A DNA stretch of 64,000 bases from Malaya genurostris (Eukaryota > Arthropoda > Insecta > Diptera > Culicidae): assembly GCF_030247185.1 (NCBI RefSeq), contig NC_080572.1:175329800-175393799 (forward strand). Reading direction: 5' to 3'. The notes under the pieces were generated by a model. It had not been told where the DNA came from. It did no database searches and saw only the letters and a program-made list of their open reading frames with translations. A program made the position numbers and the translations under genes. This document shows positions 21,366 to 46,065 of the stretch, piece by piece. Within the stretch, counting starts at the first letter, position 1. Each line of letters begins with the position of its first letter.

Positions 21366-21570
21366 TCGACACATAGATGGCGCTAGTTTTATTGCAGTAA
21401 CCTTTTTTTGTTCAAATAATACTAACCTTTAGAAGACGGCTGTTGATATTCTATCGATTAGTTTGTGACTTTTTGTGCTAAGTGTGACGCTACTTTTGTT
21501 ATTTTCAAAACAATGAAACAATTTCGCGTTTTAATGTTACACCGCTTCTTGATGGGAAAAATACCGTTCA
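21366..21570 (+). mobile_element. Second, truncated copy of the 20302 mariner
   Basis: From CACATAGATGGCGCTAGTTT to GGGAAAAATACCGTTCAA this repeats the leader and first codons of the element at 20302, about 190 bp downstream of its end. It lacks the TIR and the rest. A tandem or aborted insertion, or a separate decayed copy. Confidence 0.7.
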
Positions 21571-22012
21571 ACTGTAACATTAACAGTTTCCAAGCTACTT
21601 TATTTGGAAAAACGACACAGTTCAATAGGAATCTTAGTTATTTAAATTTCAAAAATTTCAAAGAAAAAGATTACTAAGAGTAAGTTTATTGCAATTGGCC
21701 TGTGAACTCATTTTCTAGTGTTTAAATTACTATTTCAACAGGAACGATTCGCTTTAATGTCAATATGCCCTCCATCCATACAAAACAAATAGTTTATCAT
21801 ACAGAAAACGTGTACAAAGAAAGTTAAAACCAAATCGGAGAACGCCGATCCTAATTTCGTTCAAAAGCAAGCTACTTTATTTGGATTGTTCAAAACCAAG
21901 CTAGCCATTTGGAATTCATCGCTTGTGAGTGAGCACTCAACCAAAATGATAACAATATAAAATTGTATCATAATTCGAATAATAGCACACTTTAAAAAGT
22001 ACCTTCTGGACA
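21571..22012. other. Non-coding, nothing recognised
   Basis: AT-rich spacer between mariner scraps and the next long repeat; no ORF with recognisable content. Confidence 0.4.
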
Positions 22013-23855
22013 TAAAAACGTGCTTAATCCACCTATCAGTGAGATGATACCTTTTTTTATCGATCCGCATGTGTTTTTTGTATGAATATTCTTCGGTGTT
22101 TAAGTTTTCATGACATTATTTTAATTATCGTCGTTTTAAACGGCAAATTGAGATTTTAATCACTCATTACTCTGTAATGTCGAAACTGCAAATCAGATCG
22201 AATTTGAATCTAAAAGTGTGATAATCGATTAAACATTCCATGATATGTCGAAGAAAGCTCCACTTCATAGTTTACGGTAATTTAAGGTACTTCCAGAGCC
22301 GGTATTCAGGAACCAGCATAACCCAAACCGATTCGTATGGCCATATGACGAATAAATTACAACAGTTTTGAGTCCAACTTTGAAGCTTTTCGGGATTGTC
22401 ATCTTCCATATCGGTTTGAATTTTAAAAATTCATCATCCTGTAATTCCAGAATCGGAAGTCAGCATTGGATAAATCTAATTAATTTTGTGTGGGAATATA
22501 AGTTTATTTAAATTGGATTTTTTTTTCTGAAATTCGATTTGGCTTTCTTTGAGAAAACGATTGAGCTTTGAGAAACGATTCGATACTGGAGCCGGAATTG
22601 GAAAATCGGTGTAGCCGAAGTCAGACAAATTTACCCGAGTAGTTTACATTTGTTTCAAAATGTTTAAAAATCAGTGTAGACATCTTTGAGAAATCGTAGT
22701 ACGAGTTAAATTGTTGGGTGCCTTCCGAATCGAATACTGAATACCACTAAAACTGATATACGTTTATTTGGTTGTCGACTATTCTAATCAGCAAAACTTA
22801 GACGATTGTTAGATTTCATTTGAATCTTAGATCGGTTCAGCCATCTACGAGGAAAATGAGTTCCCCTTTTTCAATTTCGTTTCACATATCATCCTGTAGT
22901 TCCGAAACCAGAAGTCGGATCCAAACATAATTCAGGAACCTTGTTTAGGAGCATACGAATTTTCATATGAATCTGAGTTTGTAGAAAACGGTTGAGTCAT
23001 CTTCGAAAAAAAGGTAAAAAATTGAGTGAAATTATTAAGCATTTGCTGATCTCGACGAACTGATTCGAATGGTATATGAGTGTTATGTTCTTCCAGCATT
23101 TATTGCTCTAAGCAGTTTAAATCAATATAATTATAAAATTGTTTTGAATTCGAAAGTACTGCTATCTTTCCAATATGTCATATCCGAACGACTATGTTGC
23201 CAGAAACGAACCGTGCTAAAATCGGTCCGAGGCAAAATGTCATGAAAAAGGATGCTGTACACAGTGTTTTTGGTACTTAGAAAAATTGTATGTTACAGTA
23301 AAAAAAATCGTGTTTCACGTTGCTCCCAAGCCTTTCTTTGCCAAACAGCGCTCAGAACTTCTTCAGCTGGAATATGGGAGAAAAGTCGCTTACACAAAAA
23401 TTTCGATATCTCCGTTAAAAATGGACGGATTTTAACAATCTATGGCTTGTTGGATAGCTTTTACCATGCGGAATCTAAGTCTGAAAACATATTTTGTTTT
23501 CAAGGTCAATTGTGACAGATACTGTCAAAAAACTGAAAATTTTGACATAAAACTTCGTATAACTCAAAAACTAAACATCCGATCTCAAAACCATTCAATA
23601 GCGATTTGGGTGACGGGGAGACCTTTCATTTGCGACTAGTTTGATCAAAATCGGTCCTGCCATCTCTGAGATCTCGACCTCTTAGTTGACAACACACATA
23701 CAGACACACACACCGACATTTGCTCAGTTCGTCGAGCTGAATCGATTGGTATATGACATTCGGCCCTCCGGGCCTCGGAAAATTTTTCGAAAGTTTGAGC
23801 GAATTCTATACCTATTTTTTATATTTATAAAAAAAGGTAAAACGGTAAATTCAAG
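22013..23855 (+). repeat. CCACCTAG repeat, long form, copy 2
   Basis: Head ACGTGCTTAATCCACCTATC at about 22018, subterminal ATACCTTTTTTTATC, two tail modules (near 23055 and 23728) and 3' end TATAAAAAAAGGTAAAA at about 23848. Same order of internal blocks as copies at 12856, 26438 and 41573. Confidence 0.7.
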
Positions 23856-24848
23856 ACAATTAAAGGAAGAAATATTTAAAATATTCTGTATTAGTACAAA
23901 AAACCAGAAACCAATTGCCGTGCCACAGAAATAATACAAGCATGAAGTCAAACTTTGTTCAATATTTTGTCCAAAAACTTAAGTTTATACCATATTTTCA
24001 CAGTTTCATAGAATATCCCTTTGAAAGATTCCGAAAAACACCAAATCAATATGATCCACCATGTCCAAAGTATTTTTTATTGAGAGTTTTTAAGAAATTT
24101 CTTTTTCGGTCTTTATCAAAAATAAGGCTAGAATAAAAATGGTGAACTGATTATGCAGATGGTCATGAAGAATGCTAATGGAAAATTTGAGCCAAATGAA
24201 AAAATGCATGAATAAAATTCATGAAAACAAATTTGATTATTTAGGGGTTTGGTACCACGTGGGTACCAGATTTGCGCTAAGTACACATAACTATCAGTGC
24301 GTCAGCAGTTTATGTGATAATCTGTAATCTATTGATATGTAAAAATGAGGAGGTTTTATGCCTGCTGGAGAGAGAGTATAAATTTCAGCTCCAGCGGGCT
24401 TTTCCCTGCTCCCAAATAAATGAATAATAATACATATTAGAGTGGCAAAAATACCTCCGGTAGCCTACAAATTCAACAAGATATATGATGTAAGATGAAG
24501 ACAACAACTGTCTTTTCGATTAACTGATTTTGTCTAGAAAAATCTGAATGACTGATTGTTGAAACAAAAACATTCATTTTAATCTAGTAATGACAGAAAA
24601 TCAAATTCAGGTTAGACATTGAACTTCGGTGCAACAGCAAAAATTGTTTTGCAAATAACACTAACTTTACGTTTGTTCAGTGGTTTATGTTGAACTACCA
24701 AATTCTGTGAGCAGTTCAATATAAACTGCTAGCGCAACTATGAATCGAAGAACTAGTATTGTTTGGATCATTATAATCTGTGGATTCAAAATATGGAGAA
24801 CAAATATCTTTTACACGACCACAGAAACAAGAAACGATAAAAACTTAC
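23856..24848. other. Receptor-gene intron; small hairpins, possible LINE tail
   Basis: No ORF recognised. Around 24250-24270 two GGTACC sites flank ACGTG. At 24360-24400, GCCTGCTGGA and TCCAGCGGGC form an inverted pair around GAGAGAGAGTATAAAT, followed by CCCAAATAAATGAATAATAA, which could be the end of a non-LTR element. Confidence 0.35.
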
Positions 24849-38254
<13,406 letters not shown>

Positions 38255-39867
38255 CTGAAAATAGACAAGTAAATGAGAAAAAAACTGTAGTTTTTCAAGC
38301 GGGATTTCAATGAAGCTGTGCAAAATCAATTGAAATCTACTAGGAATAATAGCAATAAAATTCATAGAAATAGTCTAAGTTTTTTTATGTGACAGGTATC
38401 AAATGTGATAAATTAAAATTAAAATCATCTCTTTTGAGCTGCAATATGGATTTTTTAAACGTTTTTAAACAGATAACAGGTATATCTGGCTCGCATTCGA
38501 GTTTTGCTTAAAATAAATTTTGAATATGCAATCACTAGTTTATTATAGTTTTATTCCGATTGAATTCATGTGATTCAAATGACATGTGAATAAAAGGCGG
38601 GTGGGTAATGTCAGAGACATAGCAGGATGTCGTGAATACGAAAACAACTGGCACGTTCCTTAACACTTCCGAATATCAATTGGTTAATCAATTGTATCAA
38701 TTTTTCTAGCATTCCCTTGCGTCACTACTAGAATCTGAAACGATGCACCTAAATTAAAGTTGTAATGTAATTATTAAACATTCTGATACACAATTAAATA
38801 TTATAATATAACCAGTATAGCTCTTTATAATAATTTCTCCCTTCTACATCAACAATGATCTCTATTTGATTTGAATCAAAATGTTGGTCTAACCATATGG
38901 AAAATATATTTGTTCCGGCTAAGTTCATTGCTGAAATAAACTAATTATTCATTACATGTCAACCAAAGTTAAGTTAATGTTATCGGTAATGTCCTTGTTG
39001 ATTCAAACCTGCTATATCTTTAAATCAAGAAAAAAAAATTTCTGGAAGCTTATTTGTGTTATGATACAGCTAAGTTTACTGTTTCAATAAACTGTAAAAG
39101 TTTCATATCTTATAAACCAGAGCCCGTGCGTATAAACCAGGGTTTTTTTTCTCCCGCGGATAAAGTTTATACGCGTTTCATAAGTAAAATTTTATCTGCT
39201 TCTTCAATTCCGTAGGGGTTTTCAATAATTCAAGTGTATGTATTGATAATTAAGAGTATATCTTTGAAAATTGCATAACATTACACATTACATTTTACAT
39301 TTTCTTTACACAAACATATTTGATGCAGGATCTCTATCTTGACCGGATTGATTGAGCACCGAATTTTTAAATGCTATGAAAAATAAACAGGGCTTTAATT
39401 TATGTGAATAATTCGATCGTTCAGCGCCAAAACTGCTAAATTTCTTCAAAAATTAAAAATAATTTCAGTAGTCTGAGAGAAAGTAACTCTACATTAAAAT
39501 TTTTTGAAAAGTTTGGCATAAACGAGCATCAAACAGCCCAACTCCGGACTTCGTCGGATTCCGGGTATGTAGGTTATGAAAAAAATTAGTCGGGTATGGA
39601 TTGAATAAAGGTTTAGGTCCAAAATTGAATTCCGGTTCAGAGCTCAATTAAGAGTTCATGAATTCGTATTCGAGTAAAATTCCATCAACATTTTGAAACA
39701 TCAAAGTAATTTAATTGAACGGTGCTTCTCAGAACCAGTAAATTCATCCCAATGTGCCTTCCGTGGAAAAAGGCAATTTTTACATTCGTTAGTTTCAAGA
39801 TTAGTTTGTGCACCGTTCGCATCGAAGTAGTGGCAATTATTTTCATAAATATCCTGCAGCAGTAAAT
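38255..39867. other. Upstream intron of the receptor; nothing recognised
   Basis: AT-rich, no recognisable exon for TM1-TM4 on the minus strand, and no TE text apart from a small CGGGTA-rich patch near 39555-39610. Confidence 0.45.
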
Positions 39868-40140
39868 TTTATTTATTTTTTATTTATTTGTCTTCGATTA
39901 GAGTAAAAACTACCGCACAGACTTCCTTTCAGTTTTTATAAGACTTCCTTTCAGTTTTTATAAGATCCCAAAGAACTAAATTAATTTGTGCATGAGTTTC
40001 ACAATTTGAAGTTTATATGTCCTGAAAATCAATGAAATAAAAAATATAAGAACAGCAAGAGCGACTTGGACTTGAACGGAAAACCTGTGATCACACCGTA
40101 AATCCGTTTACCGATTGAACCACAGAAGCACACATCAGTT
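39868..40140 (-). repeat. tRNA-derived SINE
   Basis: On the minus strand an A box TGGTTCAATCGG (40122-40111) and a B box CGTTCAAGTCC (40078-40068) sit at tRNA-like spacing near the 5' end. The body ends in GAAGACAAATAAATAAA and an A/T-rich tail at about 39868. A 22-bp perfect tandem duplication (39920-39941 and 39942-39963, GACTTCCTTTCAG...) lies in the body. Not a functional tRNA: the T-stem does not pair. Confidence 0.6.
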
Positions 40141-41119
40141 ATGCTATGAAGTCATAACTTTGTACAGTTACACACAGTAGCGAAGTGATAGCCAAGTTAA
40201 TATTACAGAGTTGTATATAAGATGCGACTGATCACAATGACATTAAAAATTAAACAATTTTTAGGTTCACTTAATAAATACAAATCATTGATGGTGCTGG
40301 ATTCACTTAACTAAAAACTTATTCTAGCCAAGGCGCATAGTTTTTTTTTGCGAATGAAAAAATTGACAATTCGATTCTTTCATAATGATTGATTCTACCC
40401 TTTCCAAAAAATCTTATATGCTTGATGACTGTCTTGTCGGGAATAAGAGAACTTACAAACTTATTAATTTTATAAATAGTGAATCGATGGAACAGAAGAT
40501 TGCAAATAGTTTGACATTAAAAATGCCTTACTCTTCACTATACGGGGCCGGGGCAAAGATAAACTCAAGATGGAATAGTCTATGATTTTTCATATACCAT
40601 TCAAATTGGACCTCTCAATGAAATTGGTTCACCGTCAGTTGCAGTTTAATTATTATTAGAAACAAAACAACAAGCGTGGAATCGCTATATGCGTCGTAAC
40701 TATGACAATGTTTGTTTATGTAAAATTAATCTTAATTTGCAATATGAAATAAATCGCGGTATTTTGCTGCATATCGAGTGGATATTGAAACAGGAAAGCA
40801 AGAATCAATTAGAGTTATTACTAAGAATTTGTATAATTTGATATATTCTTATCTCACGAGGCATTAATGTAAATGGAAGTAACAAAATATTGTGTGCGAT
40901 ATGTTTACATATGTTTACTTCCTTCCAAACTTGTATTGTTGCAATGAAACTTTACCGTCCTTTTCTAATGTTTATCGACGCTTATTAACGAAGGGTCTAC
41001 AACATTGCATTATTACTAAGTTCACTGGTTCACGATTACTGATCCAACATTTTTGATGAACTGTATGGGACATTGTAATCTTGAGTTTATCTTTGGCCGG
41101 GGGTCAATTAATAGTTTCA
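40141..41119. other. Non-coding, partial inverted repeat
   Basis: CAAAGATAAACTCAAGAT at about 40555 recurs inverted at about 41082-41099, and GATAAACTCAAGATAAG again at 44166. A 66-codon frame at 40385-40585 is unrecognised and probably not a gene. Confidence 0.4.
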
Positions 41120-41571
41120 AAAATAGCCGCGTAACCTTTTTGCGTCATAATTTTGAACGATAATAACTCAGTCATTTGTTGATGGATTGACATAATTTAA
41201 CAACCAATCGATTCGGAAACTTTTAACTTAAACATGTATGACAACGTCGTTTCAGTATTTCAATAGCCTACTATTGAATGGTTAGAATTGACCTATGTTT
41301 TCATCCACCAGTTGACCAAATTGACGTCATTTTCTTGTTCGGCATAGAAGGCTTTGCGTCATGCATAAAAAAAACCGCATGATTCTGCGTAGTTCGAAGA
41401 GGAATCTATAAATATATGCTGCAAATCATTTCTTGATTTCAGTTGATGCTTGCCTGTGAATGAAACAAGTAGCTCGTCCAGTGAGGTGATGACTAGATTG
41501 TATATGCGTTCGCTCGTTGGATTGCCGCTTTTGCTAACTCTTCACTGTACGAGGCTGGGTGTCAGTTTAAA
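41120..41571 (+). repeat. GTAACC-TATA repeat copy 2
   Basis: GCCGCGTAACCTTTTTGCG, CAACCAATCGATTCGG, AACGTCGTTTCAGTATTTCAA, TCTATAAATATATGC at about 41407 and TTCGCTCGTTG at about 41508. It ends where the next long CCACCTAG repeat begins. Confidence 0.6.
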
Positions 41572-41572
41572 A

Positions 41573-43262
41573 AACGTGCTTAATCCACCTATCAGTGAGA
41601 TGATACCTTTTTTTATCAATCCGCATGTGTTTTTTTCATGAATATTCTTCGGTTTTCATGACATTATTTTAATGACCGTCGTTTTAAGTTGCAATTTGAC
41701 ATTTTAATCACTCATTACTCTATCTGAAAAGGTTACAATCGATTAAACTTTTCATGATATGTCGAATTGGTTTCCTCTTTAGAATATACGTTAATTTAAG
41801 GTACTTCCAGAGCCGGTATTCAGGAACCAGCATAAACCAAACCGATTCGTATGGCCATATGACGAATAAATTGCAATAGTTTTGAGTCCAACTTTCAAGC
41901 TTTTCGGGATTATCATCTTCTATATCGGTTTGAATTTTAAAAATTAATCCTCCTGTAATTCCAGAATCGGAAGTCAGCATTGAATAAAATTAATTAATTT
42001 TGTGTGGGACTATAAGTTTATTTTAATTTGAATTTTTTTCTGAAATTCGATTTGGCTTTATTTGAGAAAACGATTGAGCTTTGAGAAACGATTCGATACT
42101 GGAGCCGGAATTCGAAAATCGGTGTAGCCGAAGTCAGACAAATTCACCTGATTAGTTTACATTTGTTTCAATATGTTTAAAAATCAGTATAGACATCTTT
42201 GAGAAATCGTAGTACGAGTTAAATTGTTGGGTGCCTTCCGAATCGAAAACTGAATACCACTAAAACTGAAATAAGTTTATTTGGTTGTCGACTATTCAAA
42301 TCAGCAAATCTTAGATGATTCTTAGATATCATTTGAATCTTAGATCGGTTCAGCCATCTACGAGGAAAATAAGTTACACAATTTTAATTTCGTTTCACAT
42401 ATCATCCTGTAGTTCCGGAACCAGAAGTCGGATCCAAACATAATTCAGGAACCTTGTTTAGGAGCATACGAATTTTCTTCATATTAATCTGAGTTTGTAG
42501 AAAACGGTTGAGTCATCTTCGAAAATAAGGTAAAAAATTGAGTGAAATTATTTGTCACATACGCATTTGCTGATCTCGACGAACTGATTCAAATGGTATA
42601 TGGGTGCTTTGTTCTTCCAGCATTTATTGCTGTAAGCAGTTTAAATCAATATAATTATGAAATTGTTCAGAATTCGGAAGTACTGCCATCTTTCCAATAT
42701 GCCATATTCGAACGATTATGTTGCCAAAAACGAACCGTGCTAAAATTGGTCCGAGGCAAAATGTCATGAAAAATAATGCTGTTCACAGTCTTTTTGGTAC
42801 TTAGAAACTATTGTATGTAACAGTATAAAAAATCGTGTTTTACGTTGCTCCCAAGCCTTTCTTTGCCATACAGCGCTCAGAACATCTACTACTGGAATAT
42901 GGGGGAAAAGTCGCTTACACAAAAAATTCGATATCTCCGTTAAAAAATTTTGACATAAAACTTCGTATAACTCAAAAAGTAAACATCCTATCTCAAAACC
43001 ATTCAATAGCGTTCTGGGTGACGGGGAGACCTTTCATTTGCGACTAGTTTGATCAAAATCGGCCCAGCCATCTCTGAGATCTCGACCTCTTAGTTGACAA
43101 CACACATACAGACACACACACATACACACACACAGACATTTGCTCAGTTCGTCGAGCTGAATCGATTGGTACATGACATTCGGCCCTCCGGGCCTCGGAA
43201 AATTTTTCGAAAGTTTGAGCGAATTCTACACCTATTTTTTATATATATAAAAAAGGTAAAAA
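41573..43262 (+). repeat. CCACCTAG repeat, long form, copy 4
   Basis: Head ACGTGCTTAATCCACCTATC, ATACCTTTTTTTATC, tail modules near 42575 and 43148, end TATATATATAAAAAAGGTAAA. It is sandwiched exactly between two GTAACC-TATA repeats, as if inserted into or next to one. Confidence 0.7.
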
Positions 43263-43904
43263 AGGAAAAGTAACCGCGTGACCTTTTTCTGTCATAATTT
43301 TGAACGCTTATAACTCAGTAATTTGTTGATGGATTTATATAATTTAACTACCGATCAATTCGGAAACATTTAACTTAAACTTATGCGGTAACGTCGTTTA
43401 AGTATTTCAATTGCATACCTTTGAAAGATTGTTTTGAATTGACCTATGTTTTCACGAGCCAATGACAGTCGCTGTGAATGATGTCAAACTCTCGTTCGAT
43501 TTGCGCAGTAATCTATAAATATTTGCCCGAATACATTTCTGCTTTAGTTTACCCATGACTTATCTTGATTCTCCTCCGGTTACTAGCAGGCCAACTTAGA
43601 ACTATCGGCGATAGATTGTTCGAACCTTATTTGAAGCGCTTGTATCTCGGTGATTTTTTTTTTAACATGATTTGATTTTTCTTATTTAACATGATTTGAA
43701 AAGTTTAAAAATGTTTTAATTTGTCGACGGGTAGTGTGCATACAGAAATCTCCATTTACATACGAACAACGCGATGGCGCGCAAATAGATTCAGTATAAA
43801 GTTGTGTTATGATGATAATCATAGGTATTTGTTTTTCATTAAATGTTCCTAAACACAATGAACTATACCTCAGCATAATTACTTAAGCCCTATTATTGAA
43901 CCAA

Positions 43905-44160
43905 ACAATAATCGTGTAACCTAATTGCATAGTTAGAAATTGATTTAGAATCTTATAGAAGAGATCCAGTCTAAGGATCTTATAGAAGGGATCCAGGCTA
44001 AGTGTAACAAAAACAATGCAATTTAATGCAAATCGTTATGCAGTATCGATTTGAACAAGCTGTTGTCCCACCAGGAAACGCTTCAAAAGATTCGGAGCAT
44101 AGTATAAATAAGTTCCCAGACTCACATATATAAAATTATCAGATGCAATAAAATGTAGTA
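43905..44160 (+). pseudogene. Jockey/Juan RT scrap, left foldback arm
   Basis: ACCAAACAATAATC, GATCCAGGCTAAGTGTAA, CAAGCTGTTGTCCCACCAGG, AAACGCTTCAAAAGATTC and CAGACTCACATATATA align by eye with the 35630-36005 part of the Jockey RT, with large deletions. Confidence 0.65.
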
Positions 44161-44639
44161 TTAGAGATAAACTCAAGATAAGCGGATCTGCGATTTTACA
44201 TGTATCATTTGAATCCTCACTAAACTCGGGTCACCGCCAGTTTCTTAAAAACTACAAGTGTCTTATCATAAAATATATAAAATCTTTTCTAATCGCTGTT
44301 TATAAAACGAATAAGTTTGTACGTTCTTCTCTGTCTTGAAAATTATTCTGATATAAAATCGTTTCTTTTGTCCAGATTTATATATTTATAGATTTTATAT
44401 AGAACTTTGAAATCATTATAACTGACTTTGATATAAAGGATATTTTCAAAAATTTTGAAACGAAAAATCAGAGTAAGTTTGTAATTTGCGCTGTTTAGTG
44501 CATCCACCATGATCTTTATTTTTGTATATATTATGGATACCTGAGAATTATTTCATTTTTAATGTAATCGTGCTCGGTCGTGTCTTGCATACAACCCTTC
44601 CAATTTTTTTCTACTTATAATACTATGTGATATAAGATT

Positions 44640-44885
44640 GTTATGATTCTGTATACATGAGTTTGTGCAACTTTTTTATATTAAACCTAGAATGCCACTT
44701 TAAGATAACTTTAACATATTTATTCTGAATCTTTTGAAGCGATTTATTTCTGGCAGTCTTAACTCTTTCTATGTGATCCTTGAAAGTGATATATTTGTCA
44801 AACATTAGATATTTTGTTTGATTTTGTTTTTGTTTGATCAGACCATGTCAATTAAGTTACATGATTATGGTTTAGGTCAATTATA
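44640..44885 (-). pseudogene. Jockey/Juan RT scrap, right foldback arm
   Basis: On the minus strand AATTGACATGGTCTGATCAA, TTTGACAAATATATCACTTT and CAAGGATCACATAGAAAG match the LNGLELTWSDQ...KLTFKDH region of the Jockey RT (35655-35740). TTCAAAAGATTCAGAATAAA matches about 35915-35935. It is the inverted partner of 43905-44160. Confidence 0.6.
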
Positions 44886-45391
44886 GTAGCTATGTGCTTA
44901 TGCTGAAAGATAGTGTCTTTGTCACATTTAATGAAAAATAAATATTTATGACTATAATATTATAATCATAACACAACTTTGAACTGAATCCATTTGCAAG
45001 CCACCGTTTTCTCTCGTAAATGAAGATTCCAGTATGTACACGTCTCCGCCGACAAACCAATCCATTTTTAAGCGTACAATATTGAAGTCATACTTTCGAA
45101 TCAGGTTGAATGTTACAAATTCATTAACAAATCACCGAGATACAAGCGCTTCAAATGAGGTCCGAAAATCTATCGCCGATAGTTCAAAATTGGCCTGCTA
45201 GTTATAGCAGAATCGAAATCAAACAGCTAATTGGTATTCAATAAACTCAAGCGTGATGTGCAACAAACGGGATATAGCATCCACACACAGTGCAAAAGCG
45301 ACTTTTCAACGAGCGAATGGATGTAGTTAGACTAGCAACCTTTTTCGTCCGCAGGCAGCCACCGACTAAAGTCCAAATTAAAGCATAGGCA

Positions 45392-45490
45392 GCGATGCCA
45401 ACCCTACGGATTTATCCGTAGATCTACGGATTTCTGTCTTTTCTACGGATCTACGGGTAGACCTTTAAAAATTTACGGATTTCGTGAATA
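45392..45490. repeat. CTACGGAT cluster with an 18-bp perfect palindrome
   Basis: ATCCGTAGATCTACGGAT (about 45410-45427) is a perfect palindrome. CTACGGAT or TACGGAT occurs at least six times in about 80 bp. It lies in sequence present only in the right arm of the foldback. Non-coding. Confidence 0.6.
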
Positions 45491-46065
45491 TTTTCCACAT
45501 ATTAGTTCTCGGCAAGCTCGTCTCAAAAGAGTATGTACGAGTATAAGCAGACTTGAAGTCAAATCTACGGAAAAAGTGACATCACCGGGCAAAGCACATA
45601 TTTATAGATTCTGTTTTGTTTGATTCGGAGCGATACTTTTTTCATGCATGTCGTAAACCCTTTCTACACCAATCGAAGCAGAACTGTTACTGTATGAAAT
45701 GCGAGGTTTGAAACAACGATCAAAACCGTCCGCTGTGCGAGAGATATCAAAAGGATGACATCATTATAGCATGCTGTGATTAGTTCGTGAAAACATAGAT
45801 CGATTCAAACCAAACTTTCCATGGTATGCTGTTGATATACTGAAACGACGTTGCCATACATATTTAAGATAAATGTTTCCACATCGATTGGTTGTTAAAT
45901 TATATCAACCCATCTACAATTGACTAAATTATTATCGTTTGAAATTATGGCAGGAAAAGGTTACGCGGCTAGTTTTTCAATTGACAATTTTTGATGCTAA
46001 AATTACTTGAGAAAAGTGAGTAAGTAAATTTTTACACTAATTACCCTGTAACTCCGGAACCGGGA

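Larger units (their letters stand above)
43265..45975. repeat. 2.7-kb degenerate foldback (inverted duplication)
   Basis: Left arm 43265 to about 44160 and right arm about 44600-45975 match in inverted order: a GTAACC-TATA repeat at each outer end, then CACCGAGATACAAGCGCTTC with TATCGCCGATAG (43600-43655 versus 45130-45190), then AAGTTGTGTTATGAT (about 43798 versus 44965), then Jockey RT pieces. The right arm also carries extra DNA (45350-45600). A GTAACC element duplicated head to head, or an old composite transposon. Confidence 0.65.

Noticed and set aside
40040..40135. Functional tRNA gene on the minus strand
   Set aside because: A and B boxes are present but the T-stem and acceptor do not pair; fits a SINE head.
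40385..40585. 66-codon ORF
   Set aside because: No homology recognised; sits in repeated sequence (shares text with 44166 and inverted 41085).
43265..45975. LTR retrotransposon (paired repeats 1-2 kb apart)
   Set aside because: The repeats are inverted, not direct, and there is no gag-pol between them.
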